Below, piece after piece: positions 25,544 to 37,288 of a stretch of 64,000 nt of DNA. This DNA is from Ichthyophthirius multifiliis (taxonomy: Eukaryota > Ciliophora > Oligohymenophorea > Hymenostomatida), in the NCBI RefSeq assembly GCF_000220395.1, contig NW_004086066.1, positions 21,576 through 85,575 on the forward strand, read 5' to 3'. Positions within the stretch are counted from its first letter, which is position 1. The number at the start of each line of letters is the position of its first letter. A model generated the notes under the pieces. The model saw only the letters and a program-made list of their open reading frames with translations. It had not been told where the DNA came from and did no database searches. Both the position numbers and the translations under genes were made by a program.

Positions 25544-25760
25544 TAACTAAATTATTTTTTAATTTAAAATCGAAGATTTATTTATCAAAATAATTTGTTA
25601 TAAATAAAATTATTTACTTTATAGATTTAATTTTTTTAACAATCAATCAATTATAAAATAATTTAATAGAAATTTTTTTTAAAAAACATTTAATTATTTA
25701 TTATTAATATTTATATTAAATTTTTTTAAAAAATAGTTAGAAAAAAAATAATATATAAAA

Positions 25761-28700
25761 ATGGATAAAATAAATTAAAAAGTTGCGTTATATTAAATTT
25801 AATAAAAAAAAAATATAGGTGATATTTCAAAAAAATCGATTTAAAATTAATATTTAAATAATATTTCGAATCTTTATCCTTAGATATTATAATCTGAAAA
25901 TCCTAAATAAGTTTAAGAATATAATAATTTTTGGAACAATATAGTTTTAAAAAGCGGAGTACGTTTATTATTTAAACTGGTTCGAGTTTTTTTACGTTTA
26001 ACTTAAAATGTTAGAATTTTGGATAAATTGTCCATGAATTAGCATTAAATAATAGGTGATGTTACATCAATATATGAATTTGGAAGGTAATAAAAGTTTA
26101 AATAATAGATGTTTAAAGTTATTTTGCTTTATATAGGAAATTATTTATAAATAATTAGTAATAAAATACCAATATTAGCTCCATATGGTACTTTTAAGAT
26201 TCTATTTAAATTTTACTAAATGATATTTATTATAATATTAGTATTTATATTTAGTTTAGTTATATTTTTTCAAAAGGAATTATCATATATAGATATTTTA
26301 ATAATAAGAATTAGTTTTTATTCATTTATAGCAGATGTTTTAATAACATTAAATACAGGGATATTGCATAAAGGAGAACTAGTATTAAATAGAACAAAAA
26401 TAATTCAAAAATATTTAAAAAAAACTTTAATACCTGACCTTCTTTCAATGTATTAATTAACTATTTTTGCGTTTTTTATTGATTATAAAACAGGATATCA
26501 TGTATATGATTTTATTGTTTGTTTTCCAATTTTTTTAAAGATATTTAATTTATTTGGAATAGTAGAAGACTTAGCCTTTTATTTTTCAAGTAGAAAAAAT
26601 CTTTTTGATTTAATTAAATTAATGGTTAGTATTGGAAGTGTTTGCCATATTTTTAGTTTATTTTGGCATGGATTTGGTACTTTTTTTATTTTTTTTAAAG
26701 AAAATATATATTGTATAAAATTAAAAGCTGTTTATGAAATTAAATATTTAAATAGAGAAGACACTTGGATTCATGCTTAAAATCTTATAGAAGCTAATGT
26801 TTATACCAGATATGTTTATAGTTTATATTATCTTTCAGCTACAATGATTACTGTTGGATATGGAGATGTTGTTCCTAAAAACTATTTAGAATGCTAATTT
26901 TCTATTTGCTGCATGTTTTAAACAGGAATTGTTTATGCTTATAGTTTAAATTCAATAGGTATATATATATTTTTTTTACTTTATATATATTTATATTATT
27001 AAAGGAAATATTATATAAAATATAAACAAAGCTAATTAAGAATATAAAGAAAATATGTAAATAATTCATAAATTAATGGATTAAGAAAAAATAAGTCAAG
27101 ATTTGAGAATAAGGGTAAGCAATTATTTAGAATATATTTATAACGAATTCAATTAAACGTAAAAAGAACGGGAAAAAGAAGTTATTAATAAATTATCTAT
27201 ATAACTTTAATAAGATCTTATGTAAGAAATACAAGGAAAATATCTATAATAAATACCTATAATATCATAATTAGGTAAATTAATTTTCTTGTTTTTTTAT
27301 AAAAAATTATAAGAATAAAAAAACACACTTGTAAATGTAATGGATGAATGCTTATTTTCTCCAGGGGACATAATATTTAATTTTGATGATTAGGATGATT
27401 GTTCATTATATTAAATCGTAAAAGGAAAAGTAAATATAATTTATGTTAGTTAACAAGAAGGAAGAAACGAAACATTAATAAAAACAATTAAAAAGAATTA
27501 ATGTTTTGGTGAATTATCTTTTTTGACTGGGCAAAAGAGAACAGCTACAGCAAAAGCAGGAGATTTTTGTAGAATTTACAAATTAAGAAGAGATGATTTT
27601 TTAAATATAATAAAGCAAAACGATAAAGATTACTAATAAATACAAATGATAAAAGATGATATAATGTTTAAGAAATAGTATAAAAGTGCGAAAATAAAAT
27701 GCACATAATGTAATGAAACTACTCATATAGCAATAAATTGTCCTAAAACACATTTAATATTATCAAAAAATATGATAATACAGAGATATTTATATAATAT
27801 TCCTCAAAAAGAACGTCAAAGTATTAAAAGGAAAGTTAATAAAAAATAAAGAATAAATTGTCTAGAAATATAATATTGGGTTTTAAAAATAATGTAAGAT
27901 TCAAGATTTGAGGAAGATTTTTAAGATTTAGAAAAAAATTTAAATATAGTTTACAATGAAGAATACTATTAAGAATATTATGAAGCTTTTAATCATCTTT
28001 TTGGAGAAGAAGAAATTGAAGGTAATAATTCGGCTATAGAATAATATTCTTTTAAAGAAGAAATGAAAAGTGGCATTGATATTAATAATGATAATTGCCC
28101 TTCAATTGAAAAGGAAATAAGGAAAATGCAAAAAAAAAGAACAGTTAATTAATAAAAAAATTTTACTTCTAAATTTGGAATATAAACAGCAAATAATATT
28201 TAACTTTGCAGTAATATTCATATAAATAATAATAATTTTGATAAAAATCAAAATATCAGTAAAAAAACCTCAATTAGTTCTGAAACTTCACTTTCCTCAT
28301 CTTAATCATAATCTTTAAATTAGTCGCTTTCTAGTTCTTCTAAAATATCTATAGAACAATAGGAGATTTCATATAATCAAAATTAATAAAAAAATGATAT
28401 TAATACATTATAATTAAATAATATAATTAATTTTAATTAATTAAAAAGAATCTTAATAGAAGAATCTATAGATTTAGAAATTTCTTAGTAACTTGATAGT
28501 TGTGAAAGTTCTAAAAGTTAATAAAATAGTTAATTATAAGACTATTAATAATTATAAACGTCTGATAATTAAATAAATATAAATAATAATTAATTAAATT
28601 CTAAAAATTAGACATTTTAAAATATTAATTAGTCTTTATCTAGTAAACAAAGTAATGGAAGTAGTATTTTAATAAGTAATAATAAAAAATAAAATAAATT

Positions 28701-29084
28701 TAGTGGCTAAACAAATAATAATTCAAATAATAGTTAAAATAATTCAAATAATAATAATTCAATTAATAACAATAAATAAATTAAATCATTTTAAATAAAA
28801 AAACAAGAAGTTTAAATAATAGATAAACCTTAATATGTAAAAGAAACAAATAGTGTACTTAATATAAATTAGAATATACCGAAAAAATAATAAAGAAGAA
28901 AGGGAGATAGAAATATAAATTTAATGTAAAGTTAAATATAGTAATTTTTAGAATAAATAGGAGAAAAAAAAAATCGTTAAATAAATAATTATAACGAAGA
29001 AACTTATTAATAAAATATAAATATATAAAGTAATAAAAAAAGTATATAAAATGAAGAAAATTTTATAAATAATATTTAAGAAAA

Positions 29085-29148
<64 letters not shown>

Positions 29149-29478
29149 CATATAAATTTTTAACCTACTGCTGCTACTATTAATATTAAAGATAATAATG
29201 ATATATAATATTAATTAGAAAAATAATAATTCCTTTTATTTATTGACAAAATGAAGATTTTTGAATATTATTATGTTCATAATAATGTAGACAGAGTAAT
29301 AGAAAATTATTCTAGATATGTATTAAATTTTTACATTTAAGAAAAATAAAAAAAAGTTAAAATTATTAATAATCGAAAATCATATAATGTGAAAAAGTTA
29401 AAAAATCCAAATTAAATTATATACATGCCAAAAAGACGTAAAATAGTTTAGAATTAAAAAAAAAAGAAAAACAAATGA
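25761..29478 (+). CDS. Potassium channel with cyclic-nucleotide-binding domain and zinc knuckle
   Basis: Six-TM K+ channel of the CNG/EAG-like superfamily in the plasma or ciliary membrane. ATG 25761 with two introns (26959-27004, 27275-27313) gives exactly 1211 codons to TGA 29476-29478. Hydrophobic segments run from about residue 155 to 400. The pore helix and filter read YLSATMITVGYGDVVPKN (about residues 362-379), a K+-selective GYGD, followed by S6. The CNB domain (about 500-610) has MDECLFSPGDIIFNF and CFGELSFLTGQKRTATAKAG. Just after it, CTQCNETTHIAINCP fits the CCHC zinc-knuckle spacing C-x2-C-x4-H-x4-C. A long Ser/Asn/Gln-rich tail with an Asn run (29090-29146) follows, and the C terminus is basic. 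The segment before the S5 region lacks the regular Arg/Lys ladder of a voltage sensor. Confidence 0.92.
29090..29147 (+). repeat. (AAT)n tract coding poly-Asn in the K+ channel tail
   Basis: About 19 AAT codons, in frame with the channel, encode an Asn run in its cytosolic tail. The trinucleotide is the same as in the poly-Gln tracts of other genes but is read in another frame. Confidence 0.88.
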
Positions 29479-29593
29479 AGAAATTTTTTTATTATTTATT
29501 AATTTTTATTATATATTTTATTTTAAAAAATAAATAAATAAATTCAATCTACAAATAAAAAGTTTAGAAAAACAAAAAATAAATATAATAAAC

Positions 29594-30942
29594 TCATTAC
29601 TATCTTTAATATTTTAAACAAAATTTATTTAATCTAATTGCTAATTCTTTAATAACATCTAAATCCGAACAAAGTACTATTCTAAAAAAATTCTTTCCAA
29701 AAAACAATTCCCCAGGAAAAACTGCAACATTTTATTCCTATAAAAACTTAGAAGCAAATTCTTAAGAATTTTCGAATTTTAAAATATTACAATCAATAGC
29801 AATAACGGAATAAAAAGCTCCTTTTGATTCCTTAAGCTTAATTCCTACAGTATTTTTAGTTAATTCTTTTAATAAAATAAATCTTTCTTAGCACTTTTTC
29901 ATTTTATCATCTATATAATCATTACTAGTATTTAATATTTCTACTTAATTTCCTGCCACAATCGTATTAGGCATTAAAATAAAGTTCAAAATATTTTTTA
30001 TTCCTTATTTTATTTCATCAAATACACCTTCTTTACCAACTAGAATCAACCAAGCAGTTCTCCATCCTTTTTTTTTTAAAAAAATTAAAATAATAAAATA
30101 AAATATAATATAATATAAAAACCTGGAACTAACCATCTTTTGGATAAACCAGAAATAATAAAAACAGGAACCTATTCAGTTAACTCTCCAAAAGAGAAAT
30201 ATTTTAATCCAGGATAAACCATATGCTCGTATGTTTCATCAGCAACAATAGGTAAATTATTATGTTTTTATGCTAATTTTAAAATTTCTAACTAATGTTC
30301 TTTATTCCATAAAGAAGATAATGGATTCGAAGGATTACATATATAAATAAATCTTTTTTTTTTTTTCCAAAAACAAATAAAAATATTAAATATTTATAAT
30401 TACCTTGTTTTTTCATCTATTAATTAATCCATCTATTCTAAATTAGCTTCCCAGTCTTTTTCTTCAATTAAATTATAAAATTTTACATTAATTCCCATAC
30501 TAGAAGCCATAGTAACTATCAAGGGAAAACTAGGAGAAGGAAATAAAAAATTATCTCCTGGATTTGCTAATACAGTTAAAGATATATAAATTCCCATTGA
30601 ACATCCAGCAGTTAAAAAAATTTCGTTTTCAGTTATTTTGATACCATTATTGAATTAATATTTTTAAGCCAAAGTCTATCTTATTTCTAGCTTGCCTTAA
30701 AAATCAGTATAACCATCTATTTTACCTACTCCTTTAGCACATAGTTCTAATATTTTAGGATCTGTTTTAAATTCTTCAAATGCTGTTGGGTCTCCTAGAG
30801 TTAGATTTAAGTTCTAAGCTGGACGACTATTCTTAAATTCTTCAATATTTATATTTGGAATTACTTTTTCAACGTAGTTACGAATTGGATTGCAAGTTTA
30901 TTCGATTCTATCAGCACATTTAAATTCAGGAAAATCAGACAT
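29594..30942 (-). CDS. TAT: Tyrosine aminotransferase
   Basis: PLP-dependent class-I aminotransferase that converts tyrosine and 2-oxoglutarate to 4-hydroxyphenylpyruvate and glutamate. ATG at 30942, two introns (30353-30403 and 30067-30122) and TGA at 29594-29596 splice to exactly 414 codons. Diagnostic blocks are NPIRNYVEKVIPN at the N terminus, LNLTLGDPTAFEEFKTDP, LTAGCSMGIYISLTVLANPG, SMGINVKFYNLIEEKDWEAN, the substrate/PLP segment YICNPSNPLSS, the Asp of VADETYEHMVYPG, the PLP-lysine motif ISGLSKRWLVPGWRTAWL and the C-terminal Arg in FGKNFFRIVL. This pattern separates TAT from alanine or kynurenine aminotransferases. It faces the K+ channel gene tail to tail with only 115 bp between the stops. 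Confidence 0.95.
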
Positions 30943-31533
30943 TTATAAACTATATTTTTTTAAGTATTATTCTTTTTTGTGATTAGAAATATTTTGATTT
31001 CTTTTTATATTATTAAAAGATTATTATATATAATTATTTTTATAAAAACAAAAAAAATTGATGAAATTTTAATCGATAGGAATTTTTATTAAATTTAAAA
31101 TTATATTTATATTATTATTTTTAAAATAAGAGAGAAATATTTACTTTTTTATTGCTAATAAATCAATCAATTAATTTTTATTGAAAATAAAAATATGTAT
31201 ATGTTTTTGACTATAAATATATTAAAAATTTTATTAATGTTAATAATTGATCTAATCGTTAATTTTTTAATTATTATTTTTAAATTGTAAATCAATTAAT
31301 ATAAAAAAAATATAAAGAAAATTTTAAAATATAATTTTATTATTATCAATATTAATTATAAATTCCTTCGTAAATTTATTAAAGATAAAATCTAAGATAT
31401 CTCCTATTTTTAAGGAATGTTAAATTATCAAAATCAAACTATTCGAATTTCTCTAAATAAATTTCTTAAAAGCTTTTACTTTTTTTTAAAAAAGAAACAT
31501 TTTAAAGTATTAATTTAGCAATTTAAAATAAAT
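30943..31533. other. Intergenic, upstream of TAT
   Basis: AT-rich region between the TAT start and the 3' end of the SET-like gene; it may include that gene's 3' UTR. Nothing else supported. Confidence 0.5.
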
Positions 31534-33331
31534 TCAATTAAAAAGTAATAATAGCAACATGTTATTAATACAATTTTTTTTTAATTAATTAATTTAAATA
31601 TTTTATTAATTATTTAAAATAATTTAATTAGCCTCAAATTCATTTTTTCTCATTTGAATTATTTTTTCTAAAATTAAAATACCTAATTCTAATATTCTTA
31701 ATTCAAAATTTACATTTTTGGCTTTAGAAACTAATAATTATTATTATTCTATTCCTTAATAAAATTAAATTTTATTCATTCTCAAATAAATAATAAAATC
31801 TTCATTTAAAACTCCTACTTTTAATTTGAACTCTTTTGTTAAATTATCAAAATCTTCATATCCTAAATAAATGAAATCTTAAATTCTATTTTCTTTGATT
31901 TCTTCTTTTTTTCCACATTTGATTCGAAATGAATAAGTATCATATTCGTTTTCAGAAAAGCTTAAACTATGATAAAGACATAAATATCTGTTTGAGCATT
32001 TACCAAACGAAAGTTTAATTTCTTCATTATTTTATAGAATTTTCGATGAACAAAAAACTAAAAAATTATCTTAATCTTTTAAAGATATCCAATTTAAATA
32101 TTATTCATTTAATTCTTTTGAAAAGTTTTTATAGTTAAAACTTCTTTCAATTTGTGTTTTTTATAAAAGCTCTTTTTATAGATTTTCTTATTCTTCAATT
32201 TTAGGTTTTTCGTGTATTTGTTCGTTTTTTTCTTATACAATATTTCTTTAGATCTATTCATATTTTTTAACTTTTTCTAAAGCTTATTTTATCACATCAT
32301 TTTCCTACAATTTTATAGTATTTATTTATCTTGTTTATTCTTCACCTTCTGATTCTTATTCACTTTCAGAATCTGAGAAAACTTATTTCCAAATAAATTA
32401 TTCTTTTTTATTTTATTTTTTTTGATAAATATTATTATGATTTATTAACCATGTTAATTTTATAAATGTTTTTATTACTTTATTTTATTTTAGAAAGAGT
32501 CTTCAAATTATATATCTAATAACTTCAAGTTCAAATATTGATTTTTTAAAATGTAATTTTTATGGAATTTATTTTCATTTTCAAAACTTTTATTTACATA
32601 AAATTAAAATATATTTTAATCTTTAAAATGATATTTTGTATTAATTTCTATAGGAATAATAGCACAATTATCATTTATATCATAATCTAAACATTTAGAA
32701 AGGACGAAATTGTAACTCCAATTAAAAATTTAAGAATTAAATTCGTTTTTATTAAAAATTTTACTTTTATTATATATTATTTTCTTATATTCATCATATA
32801 AATATTTTATCTATATATTTTTTTATTTAAATAAACAAATAAAATAAATTCTAATATTTCTTTATTTTTTTTAACTTCTTCTTTCATTATTTCTGCTTCT
32901 TTTTATAAATATGAATCTCCTATCATTTAAATTTAAGAAATACTCCAATTGCTCATATTTTAGGTTATTTCCGCTATTTCAAAATATTCAAACCATCTAC
33001 TTTTTTTGACTTTCATTTTTTCTAAAATAACAAATAAAACTAATATGTTTATATGAGCTTCATAGTTATCATTCTAATTAAATAAATAGTCATATTCTTT
33101 AATTATTTCCTTTATTTCACTTTTTTTAGCCATTTATAAGGATATTATTATGTTATATGGAATACATATAAATGCTTCATACGCATTTATTGTTTTTGTT
33201 GTTTTAATTAAGGGTAATTAATCTTAAAAATAAAATTCGATTCCATCCGTTAATATTTTGTTCTATTTTAACCAATTTATATAATTTTAATATTTCTGCT
33301 CTTGATTTTTTAATTGAGAACTAGAGTTCAT
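31534..33331 (-). CDS. SET-domain protein, Rubisco-LSMT/SETD3-like, divergent
   Basis: Looks like a protein-lysine or histidine methyltransferase of the LSMT/SETD3 class. ATG at 33331, introns of 53 nt (about 32772-32824) and 47 nt (about 32406-32452), and TGA 31534-31536 give exactly 566 codons. Features in order are KTTKTINAYEAFICIPYNII (family-typical start of the SET fold), SRWFEYFEIA, FNWSYNFVLSKCLDYD and NCAIIPIEINTKYHF. An acidic and coiled-coil insertion of roughly 150 residues follows (SDSESEQESEGEEQ). Then comes the second half of the SET core, LSFGKCSNRYLCLYHSLSFS, and a helical C-terminal domain (EFKLKVGVLNEDF onwards) resembling the LSMT substrate-binding region. The canonical Asn-His of the family's D-M-x-N-H motif is not visible at its expected place, so catalytic activity is uncertain. 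The target is unknown. Confidence 0.78.
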
Positions 33332-33617
33332 ATAAGAAAATATTACTTTATTTCAATTTATTATACTTTTTACTTTTATTTAAATTTTTAACACTATTTT
33401 TATTAATTAATAATTAATTTATGAAATAAATGTAAAAAAAAAAAAAAGGAATAAAAATCTTAAAATTAAAAATGAAATATTATATCTTTAATTAATTATT
33501 TATCAAATTATTATTTTAAAAAATAAAAATATTATAAAAAATATTAAATAACATGATTAAAATTAAAAGGCTTTTATATTATAATAATAATATAGATTGA
33601 AACTTAATAATTAATTT

Positions 33618-34127
33618 TCAAATATAAAGTAATACAATTAGAAGAATTGTAATTTCAAACAAAGTTTTGCTCCCGGCTTAATCATTATTGGGTAAAGGAT
33701 CTTACGGTTCAATATATTCTTTTTCAAAATATTCATTAAAATAAGCACATTTCATTTAAGTATTTAATTTATCAGTAAATTCTTAACTTTTATTACTAAT
33801 ATTTTTTAAAGGCATATTCTTCATACATAAGTAATAGCATTATGGCATTCTATCTTTTGATTAACATTTTGTTATCCTGTAACTATTTTCCCAATATTAA
33901 CAATGTTTGTCATTTTTATAGTAACTTTAGAATATTTTACTTGCTTGCCAGCAATTTACATTAGCAACATCTTGATCACTTTCTTTACCATTACATTAGA
34001 CTGATCTAACTTCTTTTTTATCAGCACAATAAGTATATTGATAAATTTATGGGGCGTTATCTTAGTTACAACTAATAATGTTAAAAATATAAAATAAAAT
34101 AGTAAATAATAATAATTATTTAACCAT
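33618..34127 (-). CDS. Small secreted Cys-containing protein, family member A
   Basis: Intronless frame of 170 codons (169 residues) from ATG 34127 to TGA 33618-33620. The first 20 or so residues (KQLLLFTILFYIFNIISC) form a signal peptide. The mature part has ten or so Cys. Features are DNAPQIYQYTYCADKKEVRS, QCNGKES, MPQCYYLCMK, LNTQMKCAYFNEYFEKEY and PQDPLPNN. A small-residue AGS patch and a hydrophobic C terminus (ITILLIVLLYI) follow, which fits a GPI-anchor signal or a tail anchor. No known family was recognised. The gene at 49824-50321 is clearly a paralogue with the same block order, which confirms that this is a real gene. Probable location is the cell surface or secretory organelles; function unknown. 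Confidence 0.85.
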
Positions 34128-35840
34128 ATTTATTTTTATTTTTCAAATAAAATTAATTAATAATGTTTTTATAATAAGATAATTTAATACTATAAATTAA
34201 AAAAAATAATAATGGTAAATTCATCAATTGTTAATGTGTAATTTGAAAAATATAAAAATAAAATTAGTTTGTTTTTTAATTTAAATGGTATTTATAAGTG
34301 AAATAATAATTTATTGATAAATAAAAGTCAACTATAATATATTCAAAATTTCAATTTAAAATAATATATCTAATATAAACTTATTTTTATATTTTTTAAT
34401 AAAAGAAAAAATATAATTATAATATATAAAATATTATTTATAAATAAATAAAAAAAATTAATAATAGTATATTCATATAATTATAAATAATTTTAATTTA
34501 ATTGCTTTATAAATATTTTTATTTTATTTAATTTTAATGATTGAAATGCTTTTTTTAATTTAAAAATAAACATTTAATATATTTATTATAAAGGGTTAAA
34601 AAATTAAATTAATAATAAATAAAATACTAATTATAAATATAACTTATAAATCTTTTTTTGTTTTCCTAAAAAAAAATGATTTCAAAAAGCCTAATCCAAA
34701 TATTTAGCTTTAGTCTAAATATTATTTTAAAATATTCAGCTTTAAAAATAAAAATTCAATTTCTATATAATTCAAATATAAATTGATATTTAATTTTTAA
34801 TTATATTAATAAATGACATGTTTTGATGATTTGTGTTTTTTTATTCTTTAATAAAAATTTTTTATTTAAATAATTTAAAAATTATTTTTATATATATATT
34901 ATTATATATTTGATAATTTTTTTAATAAAAACATTAATTAATATATAATATAATAAATATTTATAATATAAATAAAATATAATTTTTTTTTATTAATTTC
35001 TATAAAAAATAATTTTATCCTAAACTAAATAATTATAGATTTTATAATATAAATTTATTTTTTCTTTTTATTTTTCAAAAAATTTAATAAAAATCTGTAT
35101 AAATTTAATATTAACTAATTTATGTAATTTTTTAAAAAAGTATATATTTACAGTATTAAAAATATTTTATTTCACTTTTACTTGCTTTAAAGATTTATAA
35201 AATAAAATATTTCTTTTTAAAATCTCTCTTCTTTCTAAAATAGGGATTTTTATTTTTTATTGGTTTTATACAAAGATTTCTGGTAACTTGAATTTATTTT
35301 TTAATTTATATAATTTTTAAAAATATTAAATATGATTAATAAAAAATTAAAAAAAGATTTTCATTTTAACAATTTATTATCAAAATTTTTAATTTTTGAT
35401 ATTTTAAGGTTTTATTTTCTTTATGGAATTTCTATACTTTTAAATTAAAAGGTAAACGTATACAAAGCTCTAATTTATCTTGAAATTTATAGGTTTTAAT
35501 TTTAGTTATAATAATAACATTAATTTTTTTTCGAATCTAAATATAATTGTATACGAAGTTAAGTAATATATAATATTTTTAAATTACTTTTATATAATAA
35601 ATTATTTAACTTTTAAAATTAATAAATATGATATTTTTTTATTTAATTAATTAATTATAATGCGTTTAAAAAATTAACATAATTACATAATTACATAATT
35701 ATTAGTAGAGATATAAAAAATTTAATAGATAATAAGCAACAACTATATACATAAAATAAAAGAAATTGGAAAGTAAAAATAAAATTAATTATGTTTATTT
35801 TTTATTTAAATTAGTAATAATAAAAAAAAATATACAAAAT
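34128..35840. other. AT-rich intergenic region
   Basis: About 1.7 kb of AT-rich sequence between two minus-strand genes. The first part is the promoter of small secreted protein A. No other gene or repeat family was recognised. Confidence 0.55.
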
Positions 35841-36727
35841 TCATCTACCTCCTTTCTTTTTTTATTTTTTGAAATTACTTTCTTTAAACTTAACTTTTTT
35901 ATAAGATTTACTTCTTTAACTATCACAATCATAAGAAAATTATGATTCATTAAAAATTTTTTTCTTTAAAATAGAACGAGGACTATTATCCTAATTAAGT
36001 TTAAATTGATCTTAATTTTCGCTACTAAGCCTTTTAATTTTTAATTTATTTAAAGGCGAAAATGGTTATTTTTGTTTTAAATTTTCTTGCTCATTTAATT
36101 ATGAAGCGTCTTATTATTACTTTATTATCTTTTAATTGTTTTATTAAATTTATTATTCATTTTATTTCTCATATTTTATTTCTGTTAGTTTATCATATTA
36201 GCTTTTTTCATTTTAAAATTAGCTTTCTTATTTTTTTAATTATACAAGCTATGTATTATTTACTATAATTGATTCTTCTTTTAATTAATTATTTTAACTT
36301 TATTCTTGAATTTATTCAATTTATTTAACTCTGTTTTAGTCATTTATTTCTTTTTCAACTTAAAAAACCGAATATACTATTTATTTTTTATTTATCTTTT
36401 TATTTATTAAATAATAAATTTAAATTAATTATTTATTTAAATTACAATCTCTTCTTCTTAAAAAAAGTCCTTTTTTGTTAAAATTTCACTTTAATCAATA
36501 TCTATTGTTCCATGGTTTTAAATCAATGAATCTTTTCCTTCAATGGAATTATTTCCAAACAGATTTTTATGTTGCTAACTTTAATTCTCCTCTTCGTTTA
36601 TAATGTTTTTATTGCTTAAACTATTATTCATTTCTGTACATTCAATTTTATTTTTATCACAATTTTTTGTTTATGATGAATGTATTGTTTTACTTTCTTA
36701 TTTTAAATAGCCACAGCATGTGCCCAT
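35841..36727 (-). CDS. Hypothetical protein with predicted N-terminal dual acylation
   Basis: ATG 36727, one 50-nt intron (36396-36445) and TGA 35841-35843 give exactly 279 codons (278 residues). The protein begins MGTCCGYLKQES. Gly2 followed by adjacent Cys is the classic context for N-myristoylation plus palmitoylation, so membrane association is predicted. The rest is charged and Q/N-rich with coiled-coil character (VEKEINDQNRVKQIEQIQEQ, SQYDKLTEIKYEKQNEQQIQ). The C terminus is basic and Ser-rich (PFSPLNKLKIKRLSS, SPRSILKKK, ending KKQKKKGGR). No enzyme domain or known family was recognised. A role as a membrane- or cilium-tethered scaffold is only a guess. Confidence 0.8.
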
Positions 36728-37288
36728 TTATTAAAATATTTTATTAACTCTATTTTAATTTTTATTACTTTTTTTTAATAATAAAATATATTAAAATAAT
36801 TTTTTTTAATCAAAAAAAAAATATTATTTAATAATTATTAATGATAAATAAATAAAAAAAATATAATTGTTTTTATAGAAAATCAAAATTCAAATTAATT
36901 TTTTTATAATTATATAATAAATTTTATCAATCAAATATTTATTTATGTATTTATTATTTAATTTTTAGATATTTAACTTGGAGAATTAAAATCTATTTGT
37001 ATACTAAAAAATTATATGCATTTTTAATTTAAATAAATATTAAAATAAAATATTTTATTATTTTTCTTTAAAAATTTATATTTAAATTAAACTTTATTAT
37101 TGTTTTTTAACAATTCTAATGGTATAAATATAATTATTATTTAAAAAAATAAAAAAAAATATCATAATTAATTAAAATTCCCTAAAAATTAATTATTTTT
37201 TTTCATACCATATTAAAGAATTTAATATATTTTTTAAAAATTTCAAAAAACAAAAGCAAAAAAACCAAAAAATAATATTTTAAATATT
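36728..37288. other. Intergenic spacer
   Basis: AT-rich region between the 3' end of CFAP298 and the start of the acylated coiled-coil gene, both on the minus strand. No feature recognised. Confidence 0.5.

Larger units (their letters stand above)
22262..25760. other. Long AT-rich intergenic region with possible decayed coding remnant
   Basis: About 3.5 kb. Most of it is featureless A/T with a (TA)n tract at 24249-24306 and another at about 25508-25540. Minus-strand stretches near 22.9-23.2 kb look weakly protein-like (see the pseudogene entry). An isolated CG-alternating motif lies near 23541. No intact gene was found. Confidence 0.55.

Noticed and set aside
28948-29151. Minus-strand poly-Ile open frame
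   Set aside because: Complement of the poly-Asn tract of the K+ channel; no independent support.
34680-34740. Possible short exon in the 34.1-35.8 kb gap
   Set aside because: A few codon-like triplets without start, splice partner or motif; no better than background.
36062-36268. Plus-strand hydrophobic open frame that looks like a small membrane protein
   Set aside because: The minus strand here is the second exon of the acylated coiled-coil gene, with exact codon arithmetic. A/T-rich antisense of Lys/Asn/Gln codons always looks hydrophobic.
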